Source: CAZWKX01 sp964614095
GTDB taxonomy: Bacteria > Actinomycetota > Acidimicrobiia > Spongiisociales > UBA11373
Assembly: GCA_964614095.1 (NCBI GenBank)
Contig: CAZTJO010000005.1
Location: 1 to 64,000 of the forward strand
Reading direction: 5' to 3'
DNA: 64,000 bases
Below, one piece after another: positions 1 to 7,627 of this stretch. The translations under genes were made by a program, and so were the position numbers. Within the stretch, counting starts at the first letter, position 1; the number at the start of each line of letters is the position of its first letter. The notes below the pieces were generated by a model, which was given only the letters and a program-made list of their open reading frames with translations, did not search any database and was not told the origin of the DNA.

Positions 1-222
1 CCCTCAGCACCCCTGACCTTCCCCATCAAGCAGTTCCCGGCTGATCCTCACACAGCCCTTCGTGACATTGGCCCGGGCCAAGGTGACCTCACAGGTATGG
101 CCTGCCGATGCTCCCCCCATTCCGGCACCAACACCGACTCGAACGCTCGACCGGCAGGCAAAACGATTCCTGTCGACCCGTCGGGCACAAAGGTGCCGGG
201 GCCAACACAGGAGACCTTATGA
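1..222 (+). CDS. Possible C-terminal tail of an upstream protein (5' cut by window edge)
   Basis: One frame is open from the first base to a TGA at 220-222, which overlaps the ATG of the next gene in an ATGA arrangement typical of coupled genes. The roughly 73-codon tail is rich in Pro, Gly and Thr and shows no recognisable domain. Third-position GC is only moderately raised, so coding is plausible but not proven. It could equally be non-coding upstream sequence. Confidence 0.25.
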   Translation, partial: PSAPLTFPIKQFPADPHTALRDIGPGQGDLTGMACRCSPHSGTNTDSNARPAGKTIPVDPSGTKVPGPTQETL

Positions 223-749
223 GCGAACGTGTACGCGAACAGAAAAGCGGACTAGCCGCTGTGATCGGGGTCGCTGCCCTGGTTGCGCTCGCCGTGCTCG
301 TTGCCATTGTGTGGCTGCGGGCAAGGAGCGGGGAGAATGACTACCAGTCATCACCGATCGCTCTGAGCGATCTTGACTCCGGGTCAAGGGTTGTGGTTGA
401 GGCAGGTGATGAGTTCGAGATCGGTCTGATCGGCGAACAGGAGAACCCGGATCTGGCCTGGATAGTTGCTGAGATGGACGAATCGGTGATCGAACTCACG
501 TCCTCCCGCCATGAGCCTGAGGGCACCGCACTGGAGGAGTCCGATGACGGCGAGCCCGCCTACTACCTTCCCCTCACCGGGTTCCACTTCACCGGCAAGG
601 CGCTGGGAGAGACTGAACTGCTGCTGGAGCTGTGGGTGGAGAACGAACTGCTTCGCTCCTTCGAAGCGACTGTGTGGGTCGTCGAGGACGCCTGCAACTA
701 CTTTGAGAGCCAGCAGTCGTCTACAAAGGTTCCGCATCGCTGCGGCTGA
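219..749 (+). CDS. Membrane-anchored protein with a possible chagasin-like (I42) extracellular domain
   Basis: The start is the ATG at 219 because AGGAGA lies five bases upstream; longer starts have no such site. The 176-residue product has a short charged N-terminus, one hydrophobic segment at about residues 12-30 and an acidic beta-rich domain outside the membrane. The order of a Gly-Asp-x-Phe strand, an ENPDLAW loop and a later GETELLLEL strand recalls the chagasin (inhibitor I42) fold, whose loops block cysteine proteases. The diagnostic GxGG and RPW loops are not evident, so the family assignment is weak. Two cysteines near the C-terminus could form a disulphide. The protein may be the second gene of an operon entering from the left. 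Confidence 0.6.
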   Translation: MSERVREQKSGLAAVIGVAALVALAVLVAIVWLRARSGENDYQSSPIALSDLDSGSRVVVEAGDEFEIGLIGEQENPDLAWIVAEMDESVIELTSSRHEPEGTALEESDDGEPAYYLPLTGFHFTGKALGETELLLELWVENELLRSFEATVWVVEDACNYFESQQSSTKVPHRCG

Positions 750-905
750 CAAACCCGGAGCCCGACGAGGCCGCCCTCTCCAGTACAGCAGCGCTGTGCC
801 CACGATCAGGCGTCGCGGGTGAGAGCGATATCACCTGAGACTGCCGCAGAGGAATCTCCCCACGAAGGGCGCCGCTCCTGCCACTGCGGGAGGCCAGACA
901 ATGGG

Positions 906-1219
906 CTACTCCTCGGGCGTCCAGTACCCCACCGCCGCATTCCAGACGTCCCCCCGGCGACGATGATCGTCTGACCCTCTGCCGCCACTGCCATCAGTCC
1001 ATTGCCACCCAAGACCCCGTCGTCGTCGGGACCCCGGCTCCAGCTGAGCCCGCCAGCCGAAGTCCACACCGCCCCATCGCTGCCGTCGTATCCGACAGCC
1101 ACCAGGCCGGATCCTCCTTCCACCACCGACTCCGTGTGCTGACGATCATCGCCACCGAGCACGGGCTCGTAGTGGGACAGGCGCGTCCAGCCGCCGCTAC
1201 CCGCGTCTGAATCGGCCCG
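906..1219 (-). pseudogene. Remnant of a repeat-rich beta-propeller protein, 5' truncated and frameshifted
   Basis: Read on the minus strand, this stretch encodes one propeller blade: a WTRLSHYEPVLGGDD segment, then GLVAVGYDG, AVWTSAGGLSWSR and a second blade start. This wording is typical of the long BNR/kelch-like secreted repeat proteins of Acidimicrobiia. No start codon or signal peptide remains, because the divergent transporter gene at 1286 replaces the N-terminal part. At a run of six G about 950 the frame breaks; one extra G would restore a sensible ending (DVWNAAVGYWTPEE, stop at 906-908). It is either a decayed gene fragment or a truncated copy with a homopolymer sequencing error. 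It accounts for the otherwise empty 750-1285 interval. Confidence 0.6.
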
Positions 1220-1285
1220 CCGGGCCCGCAGCCGACCCGTCACATCGACCCATGAGCACAGGCCGCCCGCGGCTAGCCTGCCGCC

Positions 1286-1927
1286 ATGCCCGACATCGGA
1301 ACTCTGCTCACCTTCTCGGCGGCGGCGCTGGTCTTCTTTGCCGTGCCCGGGCCGGCGGTGCTGTACATCGTCACCCGCAGCGTGACACAGGGCAGGACAG
1401 CCGGCTTCGCCTCGGTGGCCGGCATCCACACCGGCAGCCTGGTACACATCGCCGCGGCGGTGGCCGGGCTCACCACCCTGCTGGTCACATCGGCGGCTGC
1501 CTTCCGCGCCGTCAAGTGGGCCGGGGCCGCCTACCTGATCTACCTCGGCATCAGAACCTTGATGGACCGCAGCGGGGGCGGCGAGACCGATGCCCCGGTT
1601 CCTCCCGCGCCCCTGGGCAGGGTGTACCGGCAGGGGTTCGTGGTGAACCTCCTGAACCCGAAGATGGCCGCGTTCTTCCTGGCTTTTGTGCCCCATTTCA
1701 TCGACCCGTCACGAAACTCGACCGCACAGCTTCTCGTCCTTAGCGCCCTCTTTGTGGTGCTGGGGGCGCTATCCGACGGCACCTACGTGCTGGTGACGGG
1801 CTCGCTGGGGAGCCGGCTACAGCAGCACGGCTGGTGGCGGCAGGGCCGCCGGCTCGTGTCGGGAAGCATCTACCTGACGCTTGGGGTGCTGGCCGCGGTC
1901 AGCGCCGGAACAGCCGAGGCCGACTGA
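1286..1927 (+). CDS. LysE/RhtB-family amino-acid exporter
   Basis: The 213-residue product is the usual length for the RhtB branch of the LysE superfamily, which exports amino acids or their derivatives across the cytoplasmic membrane by proton exchange. Support comes from the N-terminal hydrophobic helix with the family's PGPAVLYIV signature (about residues 20-30), the FRAVKWAGAAYLIYLG stretch around 70-85, and the VVNLLNPKMAAFFLAF motif around 118-133. Six hydrophobic segments are visible. The gene stands alone, abutting the propeller remnant on its left. The substrate cannot be read from the sequence. Confidence 0.88.
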   Translation: MPDIGTLLTFSAAALVFFAVPGPAVLYIVTRSVTQGRTAGFASVAGIHTGSLVHIAAAVAGLTTLLVTSAAAFRAVKWAGAAYLIYLGIRTLMDRSGGGETDAPVPPAPLGRVYRQGFVVNLLNPKMAAFFLAFVPHFIDPSRNSTAQLLVLSALFVVLGALSDGTYVLVTGSLGSRLQQHGWWRQGRRLVSGSIYLTLGVLAAVSAGTAEAD

Positions 1928-2022
1928 CGGCGACCCCCACCCGGACATCAATCAACCGGGACCCCGACACCTGCCTCCGGCGCGGCATTGGGGGCCGGCT
2001 GCGGGTGGGTTGGCTGCGGCCC

Positions 2023-3045
2023 TCAGGGGACCGGGGACCACCCCGGATCGCGATCGTCGTTTACGGCCCAGTCACTGATGTTCACCAGGCCGGAGCCGTC
2101 CGCACTCATCACATAGACCTCGGCGTCGCCATCCCGCCAAGAGGTGAAGGCGATTTGTGTGCCGTCCGGTGACCAGGCCGGCAACACGTCACTATCAGGA
2201 TCATCGGTGAGCCGAGTGGTGTTGCGGCCATCGGCGTTCATCACGTATATCTCGAAGTTCCCCTCACGGTTCGACTGGAAGGCAATCCGGCTGCCGTCGG
2301 GAGACCAGGCCGGTCCATCATCGTGGTCCGGATTGAAGGTGAGCCGAAATAGACCGGAGCCGTCGAGGTTGCTGGAGTACACCTCCCAGTTGTCTTCACC
2401 GACTCGATCGCTCGCAAATGCGATTCGCCGGCCGTCCGGCGACCATGCCGGGCTGACCTCATCGCCGTAGAAGTAGTCAGTGACGTTGACGGGGTCGGAG
2501 CCGTCGGCATTCATCACGTATACCTCAGAGTCACCGTCCCGCAGCGACTGAAAGGCGATGCGGTCGCCATTGGGCGACCAGCTCGGATTGGTGTCGTCGG
2601 CATCGTCGAAGGTGAGGCGGGTGGTATCGGAGCCGTCGGCATTCATCACGTATATCTCGTAGTTGCCGTCCCGCGCAGACTGGAAGGCGACCCGGGTGCC
2701 GTCGGGAGACCAGACCGGAGAGCCGTCCCAGCCGGCGCTGTAGGTGACACGAATCTGGTTGGAGCCGTCCGCGTCCATGTAATACAGCTCCCCGTCGCCG
2801 TCGCGGTTGCTGGCAAAAACGATACGCACACCCGTCGACGGGGCGATGGTGGGGAGAGTCACCGAGGTAGCCGAGGCGACGGTGGAGGTGGTGGTAGTCG
2901 CCGGCTCGGCGGTCGCCGGCTCGGTGGTCGCCGGCTCGGTGGTGTCGACCGTGGGCGAGGACACCGAAATTGCCGAGCCATCGTCACCACAGCCGCCCGC
3001 CAGCATCACCACCAGCAGTGCCATCAGGGTGATCCACCGGCGCAT
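2023..3045 (-). CDS. TolB-like PD40 beta-propeller lipoprotein
   Basis: The 340-residue protein starts with a lipoprotein signal ending in the lipobox LAGGC (Cys19). A Thr/Ala/Glu-rich linker follows, then about six PD40 blades carrying the repeated elements EIYVMNADGS, TRLT and WSPDGxRIAF. The fold matches the C-terminal propeller of TolB and is common in secreted actinobacterial proteins. Without the TolB N-terminal domain or a Tol-Pal locus, a Tol function is unlikely; an extracellular scaffold or sensor is more plausible. The repeats are similar at DNA level, so read mapping could collapse here. Confidence 0.85.
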   Translation of the reverse strand: MRRWITLMALLVVMLAGGCGDDGSAISVSSPTVDTTEPATTEPATAEPATTTTSTVASATSVTLPTIAPSTGVRIVFASNRDGDGELYYMDADGSNQIRVTYSAGWDGSPVWSPDGTRVAFQSARDGNYEIYVMNADGSDTTRLTFDDADDTNPSWSPNGDRIAFQSLRDGDSEVYVMNADGSDPVNVTDYFYGDEVSPAWSPDGRRIAFASDRVGEDNWEVYSSNLDGSGLFRLTFNPDHDDGPAWSPDGSRIAFQSNREGNFEIYVMNADGRNTTRLTDDPDSDVLPAWSPDGTQIAFTSWRDGDAEVYVMSADGSGLVNISDWAVNDDRDPGWSPVP

Positions 3046-3114
3046 ATTTCCCCGCGACGTTGTTCGGAGGCTAGCGACGGCGAAACGCTTGCAGCCACAG
3101 CCGATGGAACCGCC

Positions 3115-3411
3115 TCAATGCGGCACTATCAGCTCGATGGCAGTGTATGCCGCTACAAGAGAGCCGAGCGCGACCGCAACCATGACCAGCCAGGCGCGTT
3201 CGCCGCTATTGGTGATGGCCGACAATCCGACCGCACCACCGGCGATGGCTGAGGCGGCCGCTGTCAATATCGCCGCAGACAGGCGGGCGTTCGAAAAGAA
3301 CCCATCGCCCCCCTTCTCGCCGCTGAGCACAAAACCGAAGAACACCCCAAAGGCCACCAGGGCAAGAACAAAGAACCCTACCGACAGCCACCCCAGCCGA
3401 GTCTTCGGCAC
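3115..3411 (-). CDS. Small three-helix membrane protein, unknown function
   Basis: The 98-residue protein begins with GTG and has hydrophobic segments at about residues 8-30, 40-62 and 70-95. A short polar loop with SGEKGGDGFF separates the first two. I do not recognise the family. It may be co-transcribed with the PD40 lipoprotein gene 69 bp downstream on the same strand. The 192 bp to its right is shared with the divergent gmd gene and must hold both promoters. Confidence 0.6.
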   Translation of the reverse strand: MPKTRLGWLSVGFFVLALVAFGVFFGFVLSGEKGGDGFFSNARLSAAILTAAASAIAGGAVGLSAITNSGERAWLVMVAVALGSLVAAYTAIELIVPH

Positions 3412-3603
3412 CTCTTGCCCTTTCGTCTTCTCTCGCCCTCCACCAGGCTACGTCGAGACCGTCGCAACGCGCCGATCCAGCTGCGACCGCCATCCGCTCC
3501 CGGCACCCGCTGCCTCCCCCGGCTCCAAGGCCGGGAGTCGTAATCGAGTACGATCTTCATTCGGGCCACATGGCCCGCCAACAGTCGAGAACAGCGAGGT
3601 CAC

Positions 3604-4611
3604 GTGCCAAAAACCGCGTTCATCACAGGCATCACCGGACAGGATGGGGCATACCTCACCGACCTCCTCCTCGAAAAGGGCTACGAGGTTCACGGCATGG
3701 TCCGACGCTCCTCCTTCTCCGGATCCGAACGGATCGATCGGTACGAGCACACACCCGGGCTCGCACTTCACTACGGCGATCTGACCGACGCCGGCGCGCT
3801 CAGCCGTCTGGTGAGGGAGACCCTCCCCGATGAGGTCTACAACCTCGGCGCCCAGTCCCACGTCGCCGTCTCCTTCGAGAACCCCATCTACACCGCCGAC
3901 GTCGACGCCATCGGTCCGCTGCGCCTGCTCGAGGCTATTCGCCAGCTCGACCATCCGGCCCGCTTCTACCAGGCCGGATCCTCCGAGATGTTCGGCCGGG
4001 TCGCCGAGATGCCTCAAAACGAGCGCACTCCGTTCCACCCGCGCAGCCCGTATGCCGCAGCCAAGGTGTACGCCTTCTGGCAAACGGTCAACTATCGCGA
4101 GGCCTACGGGCTCTTCGGCGCCAACGGAATCCTCTTCAATCACGAGTCACCCCGGCGCGGAGACACCTTTGTGACCCGAAAGATCACCCGGGCCGCCACC
4201 CGCATCAAGCTCGGTCTGCAGGACCGCCTGTACCTGGGCAATATCGATGCCGAGCGCGATTGGGGCTATGCCGGCGACTACGTGAAAGCCATGTGGATGA
4301 TGTTGCAGCAGGATGAGCCCGACGACTACGTGATCGCCACCGGGAAGCGCCACTCGGTTCGTGAGTTCTGTGAGCGGGCCTTTTCGATCCTCGATCTCGA
4401 TTGGGAGAAGCACGTCGAGATAGACAAGCAGTACATGCGGCCTTCCGATGTGGACAGGCTTCAGGGCGACGCATCCAAAGCGCACAAGGTATTGGGCTGG
4501 AAGCCGAGCGTCACCTTCGACACCCTGGTCGAGATGATGATCGAGACCGATCTCAAGCTGGCCAACCGGGAACGAACGCTGCTCGACGCCGGCTTCAAGC
4601 CGGACGAGTAG
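3604..4611 (+). CDS. gmd: GDP-mannose 4,6-dehydratase
   Basis: It converts GDP-mannose to GDP-4-keto-6-deoxymannose, the precursor of GDP-fucose, GDP-rhamnose and related surface sugars. The extended SDR enzyme shows the NADP-binding GITGQDGAYL at residues 7-16, a VRRSS nucleotide-specificity motif, a catalytic Ser in QAGSSEMFG, and the Tyr-x-x-x-Lys pair in SPYAAAKVYAFW. GNIDAERDWGYAGDYVKAMW is the family signature. The start is GTG at 3604. At 335 residues it is near the normal length. No GDP-fucose synthase (fcl) or rmd lies next to it, so the end product is unknown. Confidence 0.95.
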   Translation: MPKTAFITGITGQDGAYLTDLLLEKGYEVHGMVRRSSFSGSERIDRYEHTPGLALHYGDLTDAGALSRLVRETLPDEVYNLGAQSHVAVSFENPIYTADVDAIGPLRLLEAIRQLDHPARFYQAGSSEMFGRVAEMPQNERTPFHPRSPYAAAKVYAFWQTVNYREAYGLFGANGILFNHESPRRGDTFVTRKITRAATRIKLGLQDRLYLGNIDAERDWGYAGDYVKAMWMMLQQDEPDDYVIATGKRHSVREFCERAFSILDLDWEKHVEIDKQYMRPSDVDRLQGDASKAHKVLGWKPSVTFDTLVEMMIETDLKLANRERTLLDAGFKPDE

Positions 4612-4644
4612 CAGGGAGGCGATCACCCGTCCCCCGGCCCAGAC

Positions 4645-4670
4645 TCCCGCTGCGCCCGAGTCCAGCGGGA
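4645..4670. terminator. Hairpin between convergent gmd and moeB
   Basis: TCCCGCTG at 4645-4652 pairs perfectly with CAGCGGGA at 4663-4670. The position between two converging genes suggests a bidirectional terminator. There is no U-run on either side, which is common in GC-rich actinobacteria but lowers certainty. Confidence 0.4.
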
Positions 4671-4681
4671 CCCGAAAGACG

Positions 4682-5497
4682 TCAATCCCGGGGCACCAGC
4701 TCCGGAGGGGAGCATCCCTCGTCGTAATCGGTGATCTCCGGGACCAAATCGGGATCGCCACAGGCGGCGCACTCCGGGCGGCGCAGCACCTCGAACATCG
4801 AGAACGTGGCAGACAGGCCGTCATAGGCCAGCATTCGGCCGATGAGCGGCTCACCGATGCCCAGCAAGAGTTTTATGGCCTCCAGCGCCTCGATGGAACC
4901 GACCACGCCAGGCACAGCGCCGAGCAGCCCGATCTGAGAACTGGGAGGCACGGATCCCGCCGGAGGCGGTTCGGGGAACAGGCAGCGGTAGCAGGGTCCC
5001 TCGTAAGGCAGGAACACGGTGACCCGCCCTTCGAAACGATAAACCGAACCATGCACCATCGGCTTGTGCAGGTTTAGGGCGGCATCGTTCATCAGATAGC
5101 GGGTGCGGTAGTTGTCGGAACCGTCGACCACAACCTCGTACCCCGACATGATCTCGAGAACATTGTCCGCAGCCAATCCTTCGGGATGGGTCTTCACCGT
5201 GACATCGGAATTGAGGCGGCCGATGGCCTCCGCCGCCGATTCCACCTTGGGACGACCCAGCCCATCCGAGTGGTGCAGTACCTGCCGTTGCAGGTTCGAT
5301 AGCCCCACGGTGTCGAAATCGGCAATGCCGAGCGTTCCCACACCGCCGGCGGCCAGGTAGAGAGCCGCCGGCGACCCAAGCCCGCCGGCGCCGGCCACAA
5401 GAACCCTCGAACCGAGCAGACGCTGCTGCCCCTCCTCCCCCACCTCGGACAGCATCAGCTGTCGCTGGTATCGGGCCCGCTGCCGATCATCGAGCAT
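4682..5497 (-). CDS. moeB: MoeB/ThiF-type adenylyltransferase for a ubiquitin-like sulfur carrier
   Basis: E1-like enzymes of this family adenylate the C-terminal Gly-Gly of MoaD, ThiS or CysO so that a thiocarboxylate can form. Visible features are the N-terminal RYQRQLML, the glycine-rich ATP loop at residues 34-40, the R-Q-rich DFDTVGLSNLQRQVLH region, GSDNYRTRYLMNDAA, and two zinc CxxC pairs at Cys169/172 and Cys243/246. The 271-residue protein lacks a C-terminal rhodanese domain, so it is MoeB rather than MoeZ. The JAMM protease 79 bp upstream on the same strand points to the CysO-type sulfur pathway, an inference because cysO and cysM are not in the window. Confidence 0.9.
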   Translation of the reverse strand: MLDDRQRARYQRQLMLSEVGEEGQQRLLGSRVLVAGAGGLGSPAALYLAAGGVGTLGIADFDTVGLSNLQRQVLHHSDGLGRPKVESAAEAIGRLNSDVTVKTHPEGLAADNVLEIMSGYEVVVDGSDNYRTRYLMNDAALNLHKPMVHGSVYRFEGRVTVFLPYEGPCYRCLFPEPPPAGSVPPSSQIGLLGAVPGVVGSIEALEAIKLLLGIGEPLIGRMLAYDGLSATFSMFEVLRRPECAACGDPDLVPEITDYDEGCSPPELVPRD

Positions 5498-5576
5498 TGT
5501 GTGAGCCTACGACGCCCGGTCGCCACATGAGCCGGCGTACAACCCGGCGGCGGAGAGCCCGCTGGACCCGGAGGCC

Positions 5577-5987
5577 CTACGCCCGGCTCATCTCGAGCAC
5601 CAGGGGCTCCTCGCTGACCACACCGTCGCGGATCCAGAACCCGCGCACCTCGGGCTTGTCGACATCAAGAAGCCCAACCAGCACATAGAGCCAGTCGGGG
5701 TCGAGAGCGCGGGCCACATCGGTGGCCGACGGGTAGGCCTTCGAACTGATGTGTGAGTGGAACACGCCGGCCAGGCTCCACCCATTACGCTCAGCGTGCT
5801 GCAAGGCCCGATAGTGCTCGTCGGGATCGAGAGTGAACGTCATCGCAGAACGCTCGGCGTTGCTGAGGCAGTAAGCCATACGAATCCGTCCCTCGTTGTC
5901 GGCAGCCAGCAGTCCGCATCCTTCCTCAGGCAACGAGAAGCGGACGTGAGCAACCATCACCCGGTGTACGTCATCCGGCAGTACCAC
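5577..5987 (-). CDS. M67-family JAMM metallopeptidase (Mec-like)
   Basis: Mec-type JAMM enzymes release cysteine from a CysO-cysteine adduct. The zinc motif is complete: a Glu in LPEEGCGLL (residues 19-27) and His77-x-His79-x7-Ser87-x2-Asp90 in FHSHISSKAYPSATD. I place the start at the GTG at 5987, giving 136 residues and a family-typical beginning (VLPDDV). A longer frame opens at 6095 but adds an atypical basic tail and would leave only 17 bp to the divergent start at 6113. Its partner is the moeB gene directly downstream. Confidence 0.85.
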   Translation of the reverse strand: MVLPDDVHRVMVAHVRFSLPEEGCGLLAADNEGRIRMAYCLSNAERSAMTFTLDPDEHYRALQHAERNGWSLAGVFHSHISSKAYPSATDVARALDPDWLYVLVGLLDVDKPEVRGFWIRDGVVSEEPLVLEMSRA

Positions 5988-6112
5988 GGCCCAAACCGTA
6001 CCTGGATGATCCGGCAACCAGAGTGCCCGGCGGGGTTTGTGCAGCATCCGTCCTGCTGCGTTCGCTATCAAGCTTCCGGGGACCGCCACTGCCACCGGCT
6101 AGCCTCTCCGCC

Positions 6113-6301
6113 GTGGACACAGCAACCATCAAAGAACAAAACGTCAGCCTGCGAAACGCAGAGGGCGACGCAGTGGTGACCTTCGGCCTGCTCCCGGCCG
6201 CAGCGGCAGCTGTGGCTGCGCTGATCGTGATCCCGCGCCTGTTTGCGGCCGCGGCTATCACCGCGCTGTTCCGCCGGATGTCGCTGTCGCTCGACGATTA
6301 G
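6113..6301 (+). CDS. Small single-pass membrane protein, unknown function
   Basis: A GTG start at 6113 gives 62 residues: a polar N-terminus, one long Ala/Val/Leu segment (about 27-50) and a short charged tail. The upstream in-frame ATG at 6023 would add a non-conserved-looking Ser/Pro stretch that overlaps the JAMM gene. I do not recognise a family with confidence; small proteins of similar build (DUF4342-like) are a possible comparison. Its stop overlaps the end of the convergent permease gene by four bases. Confidence 0.5.
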   Translation: MDTATIKEQNVSLRNAEGDAVVTFGLLPAAAAAVAALIVIPRLFAAAAITALFRRMSLSLDD

Positions 6302-7572
6302 TCAACCTCTACCAGCAGGCCGCCGACATAGACCGTCTGCGCCGCCAGAGCCACAACGCCGGCGACCACAACGCCGATCTTCATGTCGATGGTGACCACT
6401 ATCGGGAGCAGCGCCCCCACCACCCATGAAAGCTGGAACAGCGTCTCCGATCGAGTGAAGGCACTGCCGCGGCGATCGGGATGCACGGACTTTTGCAGCA
6501 GACCGTCAAAGGCAAACTTCGCCGTGCCCCAAGCCAATCCGGCGGCCGCAGCCAACCCGGCCGCCGCAGGCAGGGCGGGCCACTGCCCGGCAACAAAGGC
6601 GGCGGCGGCCTCGATGGCCAGCCCGGCCACCACCATCGGTTCCTCCCGAAGGTGCTTCTCCAGCCACGGCGACAAGAAAGAGGCCAGCCCGAAGCCCACA
6701 CCGGCACCGCCGAGCAGCGCGGCAAAGTCGAGGCCCGCGTCCGTGCCCTGGAACTCGAAAGCAAGCAAAGCCAGAAGGAAACCATTGAGCAGCCGGACTC
6801 CGGCGGTGGCGAACCGGGAAAGCCGAAGCCGTCGCTGCTGGGCCCGGCGCACCTCGTAGGAGGGAGCCGGACGAACTTCGGTGCCGACACTCAAGGCCCG
6901 TTCCCGGCTGGAGCGCGGATCGGGAAGGCCGAGCCCGGCGTAAGCGGCAAACAAAAAGAAGAAGATCGAGCCGGCCAGCGACCATTCCGCGCCGATCTGG
7001 ACGAGCAGCGCCGCCAACGGCAGCGCCACCGCCCCAGCGAGAATGCCGATACGCGCCAGCTGCGCGTTGGCTGCAACCAGCGCAACTGGTTCCGGCAGCG
7101 CCACCGGCAGCATGCTGTTCTTGCTGATCCCGTACAGCCGGGACAGCACCAGCAAACCAAAAGCCAGCGGGTACAGCCACAGGGTGTCCAGGCCGGTGAT
7201 CAGCATGCCCACGACCACAAAACCGCGCAGCAGCGCCGCCAGCGTCAGCACCGCTCGGTACACCGCGGGGAACCGATTGAAGAGCCCGCCCAACAGAGGG
7301 GTGACCACGGCAAACGGGGCCATGGTGAGCAGCAGGTAGAGGGCCACGTCCTGCCGGGCCGCCTCCGCGGGCACACTGAAGAACAGAGTGTCGGCCAGAC
7401 CGACGACCACCAGAGTGTCCCCGGCCACATTGGCCGCCCACGACACCGCAAGCTGCTTGAAGGCGGGACCGTTGCGGCTGAAGATCGCATCGACCCGGCG
7501 TGCCGCGGCCCGAGCCGTCTGCCGTGCCAGGCTCTGCTGTCGCACCGGTCTTCTGTAATCCGGCTCCGTCAC
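6298..7572 (-). CDS. MFS-type permease
   Basis: The 424-residue protein has a basic cytoplasmic N-terminus of about 35 residues and roughly 10-12 hydrophobic helices in two halves, separated by a charged loop near residues 220-250. A GGLFNRFPAVYRAVL segment follows the second helix, as the loop 2-3 motif does in major facilitator proteins. HPDRRGSAFTRSETLFQ lies in the matching place of the second half. The substrate is not apparent. Start is GTG at 7572. The gene sits alone between convergent and downstream neighbours. Confidence 0.75.
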   Translation of the reverse strand: MTEPDYRRPVRQQSLARQTARAAARRVDAIFSRNGPAFKQLAVSWAANVAGDTLVVVGLADTLFFSVPAEAARQDVALYLLLTMAPFAVVTPLLGGLFNRFPAVYRAVLTLAALLRGFVVVGMLITGLDTLWLYPLAFGLLVLSRLYGISKNSMLPVALPEPVALVAANAQLARIGILAGAVALPLAALLVQIGAEWSLAGSIFFFLFAAYAGLGLPDPRSSRERALSVGTEVRPAPSYEVRRAQQRRLRLSRFATAGVRLLNGFLLALLAFEFQGTDAGLDFAALLGGAGVGFGLASFLSPWLEKHLREEPMVVAGLAIEAAAAFVAGQWPALPAAAGLAAAAGLAWGTAKFAFDGLLQKSVHPDRRGSAFTRSETLFQLSWVVGALLPIVVTIDMKIGVVVAGVVALAAQTVYVGGLLVEVD

Positions 7573-7627
7573 GACCCCGAAGTTAGCGGCGCGCCCGCAC
7601 GGAGGCGATACACACGCATGTCCTTAT

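Noticed and set aside
4..120. 38-codon minus-strand frame (MGGASAGHTCEV...) ending near the left edge
   Set aside because: It lies under another possible frame, has no ribosome-binding site and no family match; chance cannot be excluded.
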